A stretch of DNA of 64,000 nucleotides from Heliorestis acidaminivorans (GTDB taxonomy: Bacteria > Bacillota > Desulfitobacteriia > Heliobacteriales > Heliobacteriaceae). The stretch is from positions 248,001 to 312,000 of the forward strand of contig NZ_WBXO01000001.1 in assembly GCF_008933955.1 (NCBI RefSeq), written 5' to 3'. Of this stretch, positions 1 to 8,710 are shown in pieces (within the stretch, counting starts at the first letter, position 1; every line of letters begins with the position of its first letter). Under the pieces are notes generated by a model. It was not told where the DNA came from. It was given only the letters and a program-made list of their open reading frames with translations, and made no database searches. Both the position numbers and the translations under genes were made by a program.

Positions 1-238
1 CTTGGTAGTTATGCTTAAATTCTTGGATTAATGGCTCTGGATCGAGTCCAAGATATTTACCATAGGAACGCAAAAAGCCTATGGAGTAAACTCGACCTGG
101 TAATTGGTCATAGTTTCCTTCTTCTAGTGCAATAAGATATTGCTTCCTGATATTCGTGTCACTTTCTGCTTGTTCTAATGAGATTCCTTTTCGCTCTCTT
201 GCTTCTTGTAAGATCGATATGGTTCTCTTTGCGTTCAT
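1..238 (-). CDS. rodZ: RodZ-like helix-turn-helix protein, N-terminal part (runs off the left edge)
   Basis: Reading from an ATG at 238 gives 79 residues with no stop before the window edge. They start MNAKRTISILQEARERKG and form an Xre-type HTH of the HTH_25/RodZ class, ending in the family-typical segment with PGRVYSIGFLRSYGKYLGLD. RodZ proteins couple MreB to the membrane through a C-terminal transmembrane part, which lies outside the window. A G-rich ribosome binding site (AAAGGGGGG) precedes the ATG. In Bacillus the ymfM/rodZ gene sits downstream of the spoIIIE region before pgsA, which fits this position. The family call is firm; the membrane part is inferred. Confidence 0.85.
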   Translation of the reverse strand, partial: MNAKRTISILQEARERKGISLEQAESDTNIRKQYLIALEEGNYDQLPGRVYSIGFLRSYGKYLGLDPEPLIQEFKHNYQ

Positions 239-399
239 GAAAGGTTTGCCCCCCTTTCAAAGATTTTTATACCTAATATGCGTCACTGTGTGCATAAAAA
301 AGTCTTTCCGATTCTATCATTACATATTGAGTTTATAGACTAGTTAATTATGGTATTATCACTAAAAAACATTAAACCTATTCCAATAGATCAAATGAT

Positions 400-429
400 A
401 GTATATCATTTTTCAAAAGAAACTGTCAA
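400..429 (-). promoter_or_regulatory. Sigma-A type promoter for the rodZ-like gene
   Basis: On the minus strand TTGACA (424-429, perfect -35) is followed by an 18-base spacer and TATACT (400-405, five of six to TATAAT). It lies just downstream of the lipoprotein gene stop and about 160 bases upstream of the rodZ-like ATG, leaving a leader of that length. The 239-399 leader holds no gene that I can support. Confidence 0.7.
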
Positions 430-451
430 AAATCGAGTTATTTATTAAGTA

Positions 452-1018
452 CTACTCTATATTATCTATTAGCTGATCTTGATTGATTATTTTTTCCATT
501 TGCTCTTCTAACCAATAAGAAAGTCCTTCTTCTTCTACCATTAAGCTATCTTCTCTTTCTTCAGGGAAAAGCTGATCATCCTCAACCTCTTCATCTAAGC
601 TAGGAGATCGAAGTAATTCAAAAAGCATTACAAAGCTAGTACCATCTTCTCTATTTTCTAGAGAAAGTATGTCATAATAGGCTGGATCATTAACAAATAC
701 GTAAAGTGCACGGTTTTGAAAAAAGTAATCAATTGTTTCTTCTTTTTCCAAGAAGTCTTCTGCTTCGATGATCGTAACTTGCATCCCCTGACGATGTCCT
801 ATGCGTTGTATAGCTTCTCGAACTAAATCGTTATAGTATCCATAGGGGGATTCCCCGGGTGCCATAATAGCTCCGATTAAGGTTGGAGCAGAATTAACAA
901 CTACTGCTTCTAGGTCTGCATCAGAGTCTACAGCTTTACCCTGGCATCCTAGAAGCAATAGCGAAAGAATTATGAGTAAGAAAAGGATTTTATGGCTTTT
1001 CCTTTTTTTTACCCCCAT
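452..1018 (-). CDS. Putative lipoprotein of unknown function
   Basis: This 188-residue protein begins with a Lys/Arg-rich n-region, a Leu/Ile-rich core and a lipobox ending LLLLGC, so Cys25 should be lipidated and the protein anchored outside the cytoplasmic membrane. I recognise no domain in the mature part. Residues about 45-125 look like a compact alpha/beta segment, and the C-terminal third is strongly acidic (many Glu/Asp) ending in a predicted amphipathic helix. It lies 21 bases downstream of ftsK/spoIIIE and is probably co-transcribed with it, and ahead of the separate rodZ promoter. GGGGGAAG before the ATG serves as ribosome binding site. No function can be assigned. Confidence 0.75.
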   Translation of the reverse strand: MGVKKRKSHKILFLLIILSLLLLGCQGKAVDSDADLEAVVVNSAPTLIGAIMAPGESPYGYYNDLVREAIQRIGHRQGMQVTIIEAEDFLEKEETIDYFFQNRALYVFVNDPAYYDILSLENREDGTSFVMLFELLRSPSLDEEVEDDQLFPEEREDSLMVEEEGLSYWLEEQMEKIINQDQLIDNIE

Positions 1019-1039
1019 TTTTCTTCCCCCTTTTCTTCG

Positions 1040-3463
1040 TTACGTTGCCTTGTTCTGTGACATACCGTACTTTGCTTCAAATTGTGCTTTGCTAATTAAA
1101 ATTTCTCTTGGCTTACTACCTTCATAGCCTCCCACAATGCCGTGCTGTTCCATCATATCAATTAATCGTGCCGCTCTTGCATAGCCGATACGTAGTCTAC
1201 GTTGTAGCATGGAGATAGACGCCTGTCCATTATCAAGTAGAACTTGTACTGCCTGTAAAAATAGCTCGTCATCTTCTTCTATTACTGTTTCTTGCTGTTC
1301 TTGTGCTTTTATAATACCTTCTTGATATTCTGGTAGTCCTTGTCCTTTTAGGTATTCCACTAGATCTTCTACTTCTTTGTCCGATACATAGCATCCTTGT
1401 ACCCTTAAAGGTTTATTTGCACCAACGGGATAAAAGAGCATATCACCTCGGCCCATTAGCTTTTCGGCACCAGCTTGATCTAAGATGGTACGGGAGTCTG
1501 TCTGAGAGGAAACAGCAAAAGCTATTCTAGAAGGAATGTTTGCCTTAATTATTCCAGTGATTACGTCTACGGACGGTCTCTGAGTAGCTACGACAAGATG
1601 AATTCCTGCCGCGCGAGCCATTTGAGCTAGTCGACAGATAGCATCTTCTACATCGACAGCTGAAACCATCATTAAGTCGGCTAATTCGTCAATCAGCACA
1701 ACTATGTAAGGTAAAGCTGGTTCTGTGCTATCTGGTGTTTCTTGTCCTTTTAATTGATTATAGCGTGTGATTTCTTTGACACCAGCACTGGCAAACAATT
1801 CATAGCGATTCTCCATCTCGTTGACAATCCACTTTAGTGTTGTTGCGGCTTTTTTTGCATCAGTTACTACTGGGGCAATCAGATGAGGAATGCCGTTATA
1901 TTGAGTAAGTTCTACCATTTTGGGGTCGATCATGAGAAATTTTACTTCTGTAGGTTTGGCTTTAAAAAGAATACTGCAGATTAAACTGTTCATACAAACA
2001 CTTTTGCCTGCTCCTGTAGCACCAGCAATCAATAAGTGGGGCATACGATTTAGTTCTGCTACAATCGGTGTGCCCGCAATATCTTTTCCTAAAGCTATGG
2101 TAAGTTTAGAGGGTGCTTGAAGAAACTCTGGACCTTCCAAAACTTCCCTAAAAGTAACGGGACTGATTTCTTTATTCGGTACTTCAATACCGACAGCGGC
2201 CTTACCTGGAATAGGCGCTTCTATACGCACTGATCCTGAAGCCATGGAAAGGGCTATGTCATCAGCTAGGTTAATAATTTTGGAGACTTTTATACCAGGA
2301 GCTGGCTGTATCTCATAGCGCGTAATAGATGGACCTCGACTTACTTGTGTTACTTTGACCCGTACTCCGAAGCTTTCTAATGTTTCTTCTAAGACTCTTA
2401 CTTTCTCGGTAATGTCTTGATTTAACCGTGGACTTTTTACTCTCAAGGAACGATTTAAGATAGTTATAGGTGGCAAGAGGTATTCAGTTGCACTAGTAGA
2501 AGTTACGGTCGCTTCGATCTGACTCTTAGGAAGCACCTTCTCTTCTACTTCAGGTGTCGCCACTTGTGCTTGACTTTTTGCCTCTTCTTGTGCCAGGGTA
2601 AGTTCTAATTGTTCAGTATTTTTGTAATCTACATATTCTACATCATCAAATTTAGATGATTCTTGTTCAAGTGGTGTTACCTGTTCTTCTACATTTTCGT
2701 AAGTTTCTACATTTTTGTAGTTACCATTTTCTTCAGTCCACTGTCGTTCTTCATCTCTGTGATCGATAATAATCAAGTTGTTCTCTTCTTCTTGCTCTCG
2801 TTCCTCTACCTTTTTACGACTATTTTTCTTGTTAGTCTTGTTTTTGGTCGGTAATTTTTCTTCTTCGTCTACTACTGTAAATAGCACTTTATTAAGAGAA
2901 CCTTTGGAGTTCTTAAAACCTTGTTGAAATCTTTTGAATAGACTTTTTGCAATTTTTACTAGTGATAAGTCAAAAGCAAGAAGAACAGATGCTATAATCA
3001 AGGTTGCTAAAACTACGTATGTTCCTATGATTCCAAAAAGTGTTTTAAGTACGATAACAATGGAAGCACCAATTATTCCACCACCCTGACCTTGCATACC
3101 TGCTTGCCAGTCTGATAATCCTGCAGGTAGTTGAAGGTGGAAAAAAGTAAGTAGCATTAGATAAGCTACAAGGAAGGCAAATGTTTTTTTGTTGATGATT
3201 GCCGCTCTAGCTCTCTCTATCATTACTTTGATGCCCACATAAGCTAAAAATATAGGTATGAAAATTTTGCCATTGCCTGCTAAGGCGCTTAATATAGTAA
3301 CTAAAAATTGACCAATAGCTCCTGAGCCTGATGAGGAGATGAAGAGCGGATCTGTTGTTACGGTAAAAAGACTTATTATGGAAAATATCGCAAAAGAAAC
3401 TATGGTAAGCCCTGCTATTTCGTACTTTAAGTCTTCTTTCAGTTGTTGAAACATATTAGCCAT
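1040..3463 (-). CDS. spoIIIE: DNA translocase FtsK/SpoIIIE
   Basis: This is a membrane-anchored hexameric ATPase that pumps chromosome DNA through the division or sporulation septum. The 807 residues show several N-terminal transmembrane helices (about 15-165), a charged Glu/Lys/Asn-rich linker (about 195-330), and the RecA-like motor with Walker A GATGAGKS (481-488) and Walker B VVLIDELADLMM near 600. A C-terminal winged-helix gamma domain (about 735-800), which reads KOPS/SRS polarity sequences, is also present. Length is close to B. subtilis SpoIIIE. It follows ylzJ and tepA as in Bacillus. Whether it serves spore chromosome packing, vegetative division or both cannot be told from sequence. 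Confidence 0.97.
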   Translation of the reverse strand: MANMFQQLKEDLKYEIAGLTIVSFAIFSIISLFTVTTDPLFISSSGSGAIGQFLVTILSALAGNGKIFIPIFLAYVGIKVMIERARAAIINKKTFAFLVAYLMLLTFFHLQLPAGLSDWQAGMQGQGGGIIGASIVIVLKTLFGIIGTYVVLATLIIASVLLAFDLSLVKIAKSLFKRFQQGFKNSKGSLNKVLFTVVDEEEKLPTKNKTNKKNSRKKVEEREQEEENNLIIIDHRDEERQWTEENGNYKNVETYENVEEQVTPLEQESSKFDDVEYVDYKNTEQLELTLAQEEAKSQAQVATPEVEEKVLPKSQIEATVTSTSATEYLLPPITILNRSLRVKSPRLNQDITEKVRVLEETLESFGVRVKVTQVSRGPSITRYEIQPAPGIKVSKIINLADDIALSMASGSVRIEAPIPGKAAVGIEVPNKEISPVTFREVLEGPEFLQAPSKLTIALGKDIAGTPIVAELNRMPHLLIAGATGAGKSVCMNSLICSILFKAKPTEVKFLMIDPKMVELTQYNGIPHLIAPVVTDAKKAATTLKWIVNEMENRYELFASAGVKEITRYNQLKGQETPDSTEPALPYIVVLIDELADLMMVSAVDVEDAICRLAQMARAAGIHLVVATQRPSVDVITGIIKANIPSRIAFAVSSQTDSRTILDQAGAEKLMGRGDMLFYPVGANKPLRVQGCYVSDKEVEDLVEYLKGQGLPEYQEGIIKAQEQQETVIEEDDELFLQAVQVLLDNGQASISMLQRRLRIGYARAARLIDMMEQHGIVGGYEGSKPREILISKAQFEAKYGMSQNKAT

Positions 3464-3494
3464 GCCATCACCTTAACTTATTAAGGGCTATTCC

Positions 3495-3539
3495 TCAACA
3501 AAGGAAAGCCATCCCTAGCGGGCTGGCTCTCTTTGTTGA
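3495..3539 (-). terminator. Long hairpin between ylzJ and ftsK/spoIIIE
   Basis: An inverted repeat with about 19-base arms and two mismatched spots (TCAACAAAG...CTTTGTTGA, loop TAGC) fills most of the 82-base gap. No run of T follows on either strand, so it is more likely an RNA processing or stability hairpin, or a weak attenuator, than an intrinsic terminator. Confidence 0.5.
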
Positions 3540-3545
3540 CCCTCT

Positions 3546-3758
3546 TTAATCAGGGAGAACTGTTCTTCCAGGTTGTAGTTGGGGATCTAAAAAATCTTGA
3601 GGGTCCGTGCTAAGGATCCTTGTTAGTTCATAGTGGCCATCTTCTTTTTTGTAACCCATAACAGACTTGCCTTTATACGTGATGTTAGACATCTCTGGAA
3701 CAGAGGGTTCTAAGCCTTTTAATACCATTTCAGCAGGCAAAGGGGTGTAGATGATCAT
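3546..3758 (-). CDS. ylzJ: YlzJ-like protein
   Basis: This is a 70-residue protein starting [15 protein letters not shown], typical of the YlzJ-like family found downstream of tepA in endospore formers. Family function is unknown. Its ATG overlaps the tepA stop by four bases, which implies translational coupling. There is no signal peptide or membrane segment. The C-terminus ([12 protein letters not shown]) is short and Pro-rich. Confidence 0.85.
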   Translation of the reverse strand: MIIYTPLPAEMVLKGLEPSVPEMSNITYKGKSVMGYKKEDGHYELTRILSTDPQDFLDPQLQPGRTVLPD

Positions 3759-4480
3759 TGAATCATCGCCCCGTTCTTTTTACCCTCTTCAATAAGGCTT
3801 TCTAACTTCTTAACGGCCTCACTAATTCCACCAACAGAATCAATTAATCCATTATCTACAGCTTCTTTCCCTACTACAACGGTTCCTATATCTCTTGTTA
3901 ATTCGCCAGTTCTAAACATTAACTCTTTGAACTTCTCTGAAGAAATGGAGGAGTTAGCAGTTACAAAAGCAATTACTCGATCTTGCATTTTCTCAAGATA
4001 CTCAAATGTTGCCGGTACTCCTATCACCAGACCTGTTAATCGAATTGGATGAATGGTCATAGTGGCTGTAGAAGCAATCATGGCGTGATCAGCTGAAACA
4101 GCGATGGGCACACCTATGGAGTGACCTCCTCCAAGAACAAGAGAAACAGTGGGCTTAGAAAGACTTACGATCATTTCGGCAATGGCCAGACCTGCTTCAA
4201 CATCGCCGCCGACTGTATTCAAAACGATCAATACACCTTCAATATCCTTATTCTGTTCTAGTGCTACTAATTGCGGGATGATGTGTTCGTATTTCGTCGT
4301 TTTGTTCTGTGGCGGAAGGATCATGTGACCTTCTACTTGACCAACAATAGTCAGACAGTGAATGTTGCTTTTTGTAGAGGGAACTTCTGTTTCGCCTAAC
4401 TCCTTGATCGGTTCTATGGCTTTAGATTTTTCGTGATCATCTTTTGTTGGTGATTGAGTTTCAAAGTTTTGTTCGACCAT
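3755..4480 (-). CDS. tepA: ClpP-like translocation-enhancing protein TepA
   Basis: TepA is a ClpP/crotonase-fold serine peptidase family member, linked in B. subtilis to SASP degradation and protein export. The core has the family motif [15 protein letters not shown], the nucleophile-type serine in GGGHSIG, and a TMTIHP histidine segment. I chose the ATG at 4480 (241 residues), close to the 245 or so of B. subtilis TepA. AGGAGG lies upstream with a rather long spacing of about 13 bases. An in-frame GTG at 4510 would add 10 residues but has no ribosome binding site. Downstream it overlaps ylzJ. Confidence 0.93.
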   Translation of the reverse strand: MVEQNFETQSPTKDDHEKSKAIEPIKELGETEVPSTKSNIHCLTIVGQVEGHMILPPQNKTTKYEHIIPQLVALEQNKDIEGVLIVLNTVGGDVEAGLAIAEMIVSLSKPTVSLVLGGGHSIGVPIAVSADHAMIASTATMTIHPIRLTGLVIGVPATFEYLEKMQDRVIAFVTANSSISSEKFKELMFRTGELTRDIGTVVVGKEAVDNGLIDSVGGISEAVKKLESLIEEGKKNGAMIQ

Positions 4481-4547
4481 GATTATGGGATGTCCTCCTT
4501 CTAGGGGCACATTTTTAATAGTTTCAACCCTTTCCGGAGGACTTATA

Positions 4548-6209
4548 CTATACTTCCATAATAATAGGTAAAATCATTGGCCTTCTTCTAGTTTTTTCGT
4601 AGAGAAACTTAGATAATACGTCTCGTACATTTGTTTTGATTGCTGCCCATTCTGTTGCTTTGCGTTCATCTGATTTTTCTAGGGCTTGCTTTACTTTGAT
4701 CTTTGCTTCTTCCATTAACTCTTCAGCTTCTCTTACATAGACAAAGCCTCTAGAGACCATATCTGGACCTGCTACAACTTGTCCTGTCTCTTTGCTAATG
4801 GTAAGGACGACAATAAGAATACCATCTTGTGATAATTGACGTCGATCTCGTAACACTATATTACCTACGTCTCCGACTCCTAATCCATCAACTAGGATTC
4901 GACCAGCCGTTACTTTCGACGTGATGGCTCCTTTTTGGCTAGAGACTTCTAGAACCTGACCGTTTTCTAAGATAAAAATATTCTCATCTGCTAAGCCTAA
5001 TTCTTTAGCTAGCTTAGCATGCAGGACTAGCATCCGATATTCACCTTGGATCGGCATAAAGTATTTGGGCTTAATCAGGTTCAGCATCATTTTCAGCTCT
5101 TCTTGACTAGCATGTCCAGATACATGAACATTGGCCGATTCATGATAGACATCAGCACCCATGCGCACTAAGGCATCAACAGTTCTAGCAATCGTTTTCT
5201 GATTGCCGGCACCGGGATTAGAAGAGATGATAACAGTATCACCTCTTTGGTAGGTTATCTGTCGCCCATCACCCCAAGATCCACGTGTGAGCGCTGATAA
5301 AGGTTCTCCTTGATGGCCTGTCGTCATTAAAACGACTTCATTGTTGGGAATTTGTTGCCATTGTTCAGGATCTACAAGAAGGCCCGGCGGCACATCTAAG
5401 TAACCATGTTGGTAAGCTACATCGAGTACGTTGCGCATCGATTTACTTATAATTGCGATCTTTCGATTGTATTTAGCGGCAACCCAAAAAGTTTGTTGTA
5501 TTCTATAAAGACTAGAAGGAAAAGTCGTTATAATGATACGACTTTTGGAGAGTCGAAAAATTTCTTCTATTTTCTCATAAAGAGCTCGTTCCGATGGTGT
5601 AAAACCTGTCCTCTCTGCATTGGTGGAGTCAGAAAGCAAGGCCAGAACACCTTTTTCACCTAATTGTGATAGGCGATAATAGTCCGATAATTGACCATCT
5701 ACGGGGGTCTGATCGAATTTGAAGTCTCCTGTATATAAGACCGTTCCAGCTGAAGTGTGAATTACTACGGCCGCTGAGTCTGGTATGCTGTGGCAAAGTC
5801 GCAAAAGTTCTACGCGAAAAGGTCCTATTTTTTCGATTTCTCTAGGTTTAAGTGCATGAAAGGTTGCGTTAGTTTGAATGGCTTGTTCTTTTAATTTGTT
5901 CTGGGCCAGTGCTAAGGTTAATCGAGTACCATAAACGGGAACGGAAAGATCTTTTAATATATATGGTAAAGCACCTATGTGATCTTCGTGGCCATGAGTT
6001 AAGATAATTCCTTTGATGGCATTTTTGTTTTCCGTTAGGTAGGAAATATCAGGAATGACAGCATCAATTCCTAGCATCTCATCTTCAGGAAACATAAGGC
6101 CGCAGTCGATGATCAACAGATCTTGATTCACTTTAATTACAGTCATATTTTTACCGATTTCACCAAGACCGCCAAGCGGAATAATGGTTACTTTATCATT
6201 AATAGCCAT
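4548..6209 (-). CDS. rnj: Ribonuclease J
   Basis: This is a metallo-beta-lactamase/beta-CASP RNase with endonuclease and 5'-3' exonuclease activity in mRNA decay and rRNA maturation. Motif 2 is [12 protein letters not shown] (HxHxDH), followed by the [10 protein letters not shown] and DSTNAE segments, the beta-CASP domain, GHASQEEL near 380, and a C-terminal domain. The ATG at 6209 is preceded by AAGGAGGT at ideal distance and gives 553 residues starting [17 protein letters not shown], matching family N-termini; an upstream in-frame start at 6245 lacks this site. It occupies the rnjB/ymfA position between dapA and tepA and has its own promoter. Confidence 0.95.
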   Translation of the reverse strand: MAINDKVTIIPLGGLGEIGKNMTVIKVNQDLLIIDCGLMFPEDEMLGIDAVIPDISYLTENKNAIKGIILTHGHEDHIGALPYILKDLSVPVYGTRLTLALAQNKLKEQAIQTNATFHALKPREIEKIGPFRVELLRLCHSIPDSAAVVIHTSAGTVLYTGDFKFDQTPVDGQLSDYYRLSQLGEKGVLALLSDSTNAERTGFTPSERALYEKIEEIFRLSKSRIIITTFPSSLYRIQQTFWVAAKYNRKIAIISKSMRNVLDVAYQHGYLDVPPGLLVDPEQWQQIPNNEVVLMTTGHQGEPLSALTRGSWGDGRQITYQRGDTVIISSNPGAGNQKTIARTVDALVRMGADVYHESANVHVSGHASQEELKMMLNLIKPKYFMPIQGEYRMLVLHAKLAKELGLADENIFILENGQVLEVSSQKGAITSKVTAGRILVDGLGVGDVGNIVLRDRRQLSQDGILIVVLTISKETGQVVAGPDMVSRGFVYVREAEELMEEAKIKVKQALEKSDERKATEWAAIKTNVRDVLSKFLYEKTRRRPMILPIIMEV

Positions 6210-6370
6210 AGCAGACCTCCTTAATAGCAACATTGATGGAATCATAACAACCCCACCCCAATCGGGGAAGGGTGCTTGTACTTCCTCGTTAAGATTTTTA
6301 GATTATCTGGCCCCGCCGCCTCTTATAGCCTTTACAGGAATCCCTATAACCGTACAACCCATTCTGTATC

Positions 6371-6399
6371 ATTATACAAGCTCTCTGTTGGATATACAA
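6371..6399 (-). promoter_or_regulatory. Promoter for the rnj-tepA-ylzJ operon
   Basis: On the minus strand a perfect TATAAT (6371-6376) sits 17 bases after TTGTAT (6394-6399, weak -35). It follows the dapA terminator directly and gives a leader of about 155 bases before the rnj ATG. The leader has a small CCCC/GGGG hairpin near 6250-6265 and no gene. The whole 6210-6515 gap is accounted for by this leader, the promoter and the terminator. Confidence 0.7.
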
Positions 6400-6412
6400 G
6401 TTCAGGAAATTG

Positions 6413-6443
6413 AAAAAGCCTCCCCTTCATGAAGGGGAGGCTT
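6413..6443 (-). terminator. Intrinsic terminator after dapA
   Basis: A perfect 13-base-pair stem (AAGCCTCCCCTTC / GAAGGGGAGGCTT) with a 2-base minimal loop is followed on the minus strand by a run of T. It closes the lysine/dipicolinate operon. Confidence 0.92.
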
Positions 6444-6515
6444 AAAATTAGTTTTTACTTTGACTTAGCTTATAATTTATGATTATATTCAGCATTATGC
6501 TTAATTTTATTAAAA

Positions 6516-7421
6516 TTATTGGCAGTTACAGTTACATTGACATTCTATTAGACCGTATGATTTCAGCAGTTCTTTCAAAAATTTAACTTCTTCTGTTGTT
6601 GCTGGTACCATAGGCAGTCGGAGAGTGCCTACAGGTTGGCCTATGAGATTAAGGGCTGTTTTTACACCAATCGGATTAGTCGCCACGAAAAGGCCTTTAA
6701 AGAGACGATAATATTTTTTGTGAATGGCTGTAGCTTCTTCGTTTCTTCCTGCTACAAAAGCCTGCATCATTTTCTGAATTTCTTGACCAATTATGTGGCC
6801 CGAGACGCTCACAACACCGTAACCACCTAATGCCATCATAGGTAAAGTTAAGCCATCATCACCAGAGTAAATGCGGAAGCTATCAGGTACTTTTTGTGCA
6901 AGTTCGCTAACTTGGTCCATAGAACCAGCCGCTTCTTTGATGGCTACTATATTATCAATTTGAGCTAGTTCTGCTACTGTATTTGTTTCTATATTAGATC
7001 CTGTGCGTCCTGGTATGTTATAAAGCATAATAGGTACTTTCGTTGCTTTAGATATAGCTTCAAAGTGCTGGTAGTATCCTTTTTGGCTTGGCTTGTTATA
7101 ATAAGGACCTACAAGCAGAAGACCCTGTACACCTACAGCTTCTGCTTCTTGAGAAAGAGCTATGGAGGAGGCTGTATCATTCGTACCTGTCCCTGCAATA
7201 ATAGGTACTTGATCACCTACAGCTTCTACGACTGTGGCAAATAGTTTGATTTTCTCTTCTTTTGTTAAGGTTGGTGATTCTCCTGTTGTTCCTGCTACAA
7301 CAAGACCGTCTGAACCATTAGCTACTAAGTACTTTGCAAGTTCTTTGGCTCTATCATAATCTACTTCAAATTGTTCATTAAATGGAGTTACCATTGCTGT
7401 TATGAGTCTGCCAAAATCCAT
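6516..7421 (-). CDS. dapA: 4-hydroxy-tetrahydrodipicolinate synthase
   Basis: DapA condenses pyruvate with aspartate semialdehyde, the first committed step of the DAP/lysine and dipicolinate branch. The N-acetylneuraminate lyase-fold barrel shows GTTGESPTL, the LYNIPGRTG tyrosine segment and the Schiff-base lysine in IVAIKEAAG. Length is 301 residues, slightly over the usual 290-295. The extension is a C-terminal tail ECQCNCNCQ, in which four cysteines alternate with polar residues, odd for this family. It is the last gene of the dapB-dpaA-dpaB-asd-dapG-dapA run and is followed by a terminator. AAGGAGCGAGG precedes the ATG. Confidence 0.97.
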   Translation of the reverse strand: MDFGRLITAMVTPFNEQFEVDYDRAKELAKYLVANGSDGLVVAGTTGESPTLTKEEKIKLFATVVEAVGDQVPIIAGTGTNDTASSIALSQEAEAVGVQGLLLVGPYYNKPSQKGYYQHFEAISKATKVPIMLYNIPGRTGSNIETNTVAELAQIDNIVAIKEAAGSMDQVSELAQKVPDSFRIYSGDDGLTLPMMALGGYGVVSVSGHIIGQEIQKMMQAFVAGRNEEATAIHKKYYRLFKGLFVATNPIGVKTALNLIGQPVGTLRLPMVPATTEEVKFLKELLKSYGLIECQCNCNCQ

Positions 7422-7455
7422 AAATTTCCTCGCTCCTTCAAAATATTTTCCCTAT

Positions 7456-8670
7456 CTAATCAAGACAAAACTGTTGATGAAGTGCATTGGCCGCTTTGGT
7501 GAGGTTTTTTTCTTCTATTAAACACCAAATAGTTGTATAAGAATCAGCCGATTGTAAGATCGTTATTTGATTTCTGGTGAGAGCTTCTACGACACGGGCC
7601 ATAACACCTGGAACACCCATCATGTTCATTCCGACGACTGCCACTTTGGCGCAATGTGAAATCACATCGGGATGAAGATTTTTGCTCTTTAATATTTCTA
7701 TTGCCTTAGGTGCTACAGTGTCATCAACTGTAAAAATAATAATTCTAGGACTTACATTGATAAAGTCAACACTAATGCCAGCTTCTGCCATCGCTTTGAA
7801 GACCTTCAGCTCTATTTCTGAGGGCTTAGATAATTGAGATATGTCTAGCTTAATTTGTGTGATCTGTGAGCGGTGAGCAATACCGGTGATTAAGCGCTGT
7901 TGAGGTGCAAAAATGTTATCCTTTTCTTTGTCTGTTATTAAAGTGCCTGCGGCAGGCGATGTGGTACTGCGAATACGTAAAGTAAGTTGTCTCTGCATAG
8001 CCATGTCAACGGCTCTAGGATGAATGATTTTAGCGCCTTCTTGTGCTAGTTGACATACTTCTTGATAAGTCAGTTTATCTAAAAATTTCGCGCCTTTTAC
8101 TAGTCTAGGATCAGCAGTCATTACACCAGCTACATCGGTAAAGATGTCTACCAGCTCAGCTTTCATGGCGGCACCAAGGGCTACTGCTGTCGTATCACTG
8201 CCACCACGACCGAGTGTGGTTATTTCTTTTTCTTCATTAGAACCTTGAAATCCAGCAACGATGACTATTTTACCTTTTTTTAGTTCGTCAAATATTTTAT
8301 CAGGCTTAATACTTAGAATACGTGCCTCGCCAAAATGATCAGATGTGAGAATGCCAGATTGCCAACCTGTTAAGAATATAGCTTCCATTCCACTTCTGAG
8401 CATTTGAGCAGTCATGACTACACCGGAGATGATTTCTCCGCAAGCCATGAGGATATCTTTTTCTCTTCCAGGTAAGTTTGGTTCAATAGACTCTGTAAGG
8501 GAAAGAAGGGTGTCTGTTGCATAAGGAGCTCCCTTTCGTCCCATTGCTGAAACAACAACAACAACATGGTACCCTTCTTCCCGAGCCTCTTTTATTCGTT
8601 TAATGGCCTGTTGCCTTAGTTCTTCCGTGGCTACAGAGGTACCACCAAACTTTTGGACAACGATTTTCAA
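7456..8670 (-). CDS. dapG: Aspartate kinase (DapG type)
   Basis: It phosphorylates aspartate at the start of the aspartate-family pathway. The amino acid kinase domain begins with KFGGTS and has FTDVAGVMTADPR; two ACT regulatory domains occupy about residues 260-404. Its 404-residue length and place between asd and dapA match B. subtilis DapG, the diaminopimelate-inhibited isozyme, though effector specificity here is inferred. The start is a TTG at 8670, preceded by AAGGAGTGAGG. That ribosome binding site can fold into the hairpin described at 8673-8708. Confidence 0.94.
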   Translation of the reverse strand: MKIVVQKFGGTSVATEELRQQAIKRIKEAREEGYHVVVVVSAMGRKGAPYATDTLLSLTESIEPNLPGREKDILMACGEIISGVVMTAQMLRSGMEAIFLTGWQSGILTSDHFGEARILSIKPDKIFDELKKGKIVIVAGFQGSNEEKEITTLGRGGSDTTAVALGAAMKAELVDIFTDVAGVMTADPRLVKGAKFLDKLTYQEVCQLAQEGAKIIHPRAVDMAMQRQLTLRIRSTTSPAAGTLITDKEKDNIFAPQQRLITGIAHRSQITQIKLDISQLSKPSEIELKVFKAMAEAGISVDFINVSPRIIIFTVDDTVAPKAIEILKSKNLHPDVISHCAKVAVVGMNMMGVPGVMARVVEALTRNQITILQSADSYTTIWCLIEEKNLTKAANALHQQFCLD

Positions 8671-8672
8671 AT

Positions 8673-8708
8673 ACCCTCACTCCTTATGAGTGTGGGCCAT
8701 GAGAGGGT
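8673..8708 (-). promoter_or_regulatory. Hairpin covering the dapG ribosome binding site
   Basis: In the asd-dapG gap, the minus-strand RNA can pair ACCCTC with GAGGGT (8703-8708 with 8673-8678) and ACTC with GAGT inside it (8688-8691 with 8679-8682), leaving a small loop. The AAGGAGTGAGG ribosome binding site of dapG lies in the 3' arm. This suggests translation coupled to asd, or a switchable site; it is inference from pairing only. Confidence 0.4.
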
Positions 8709-8710
8709 CT

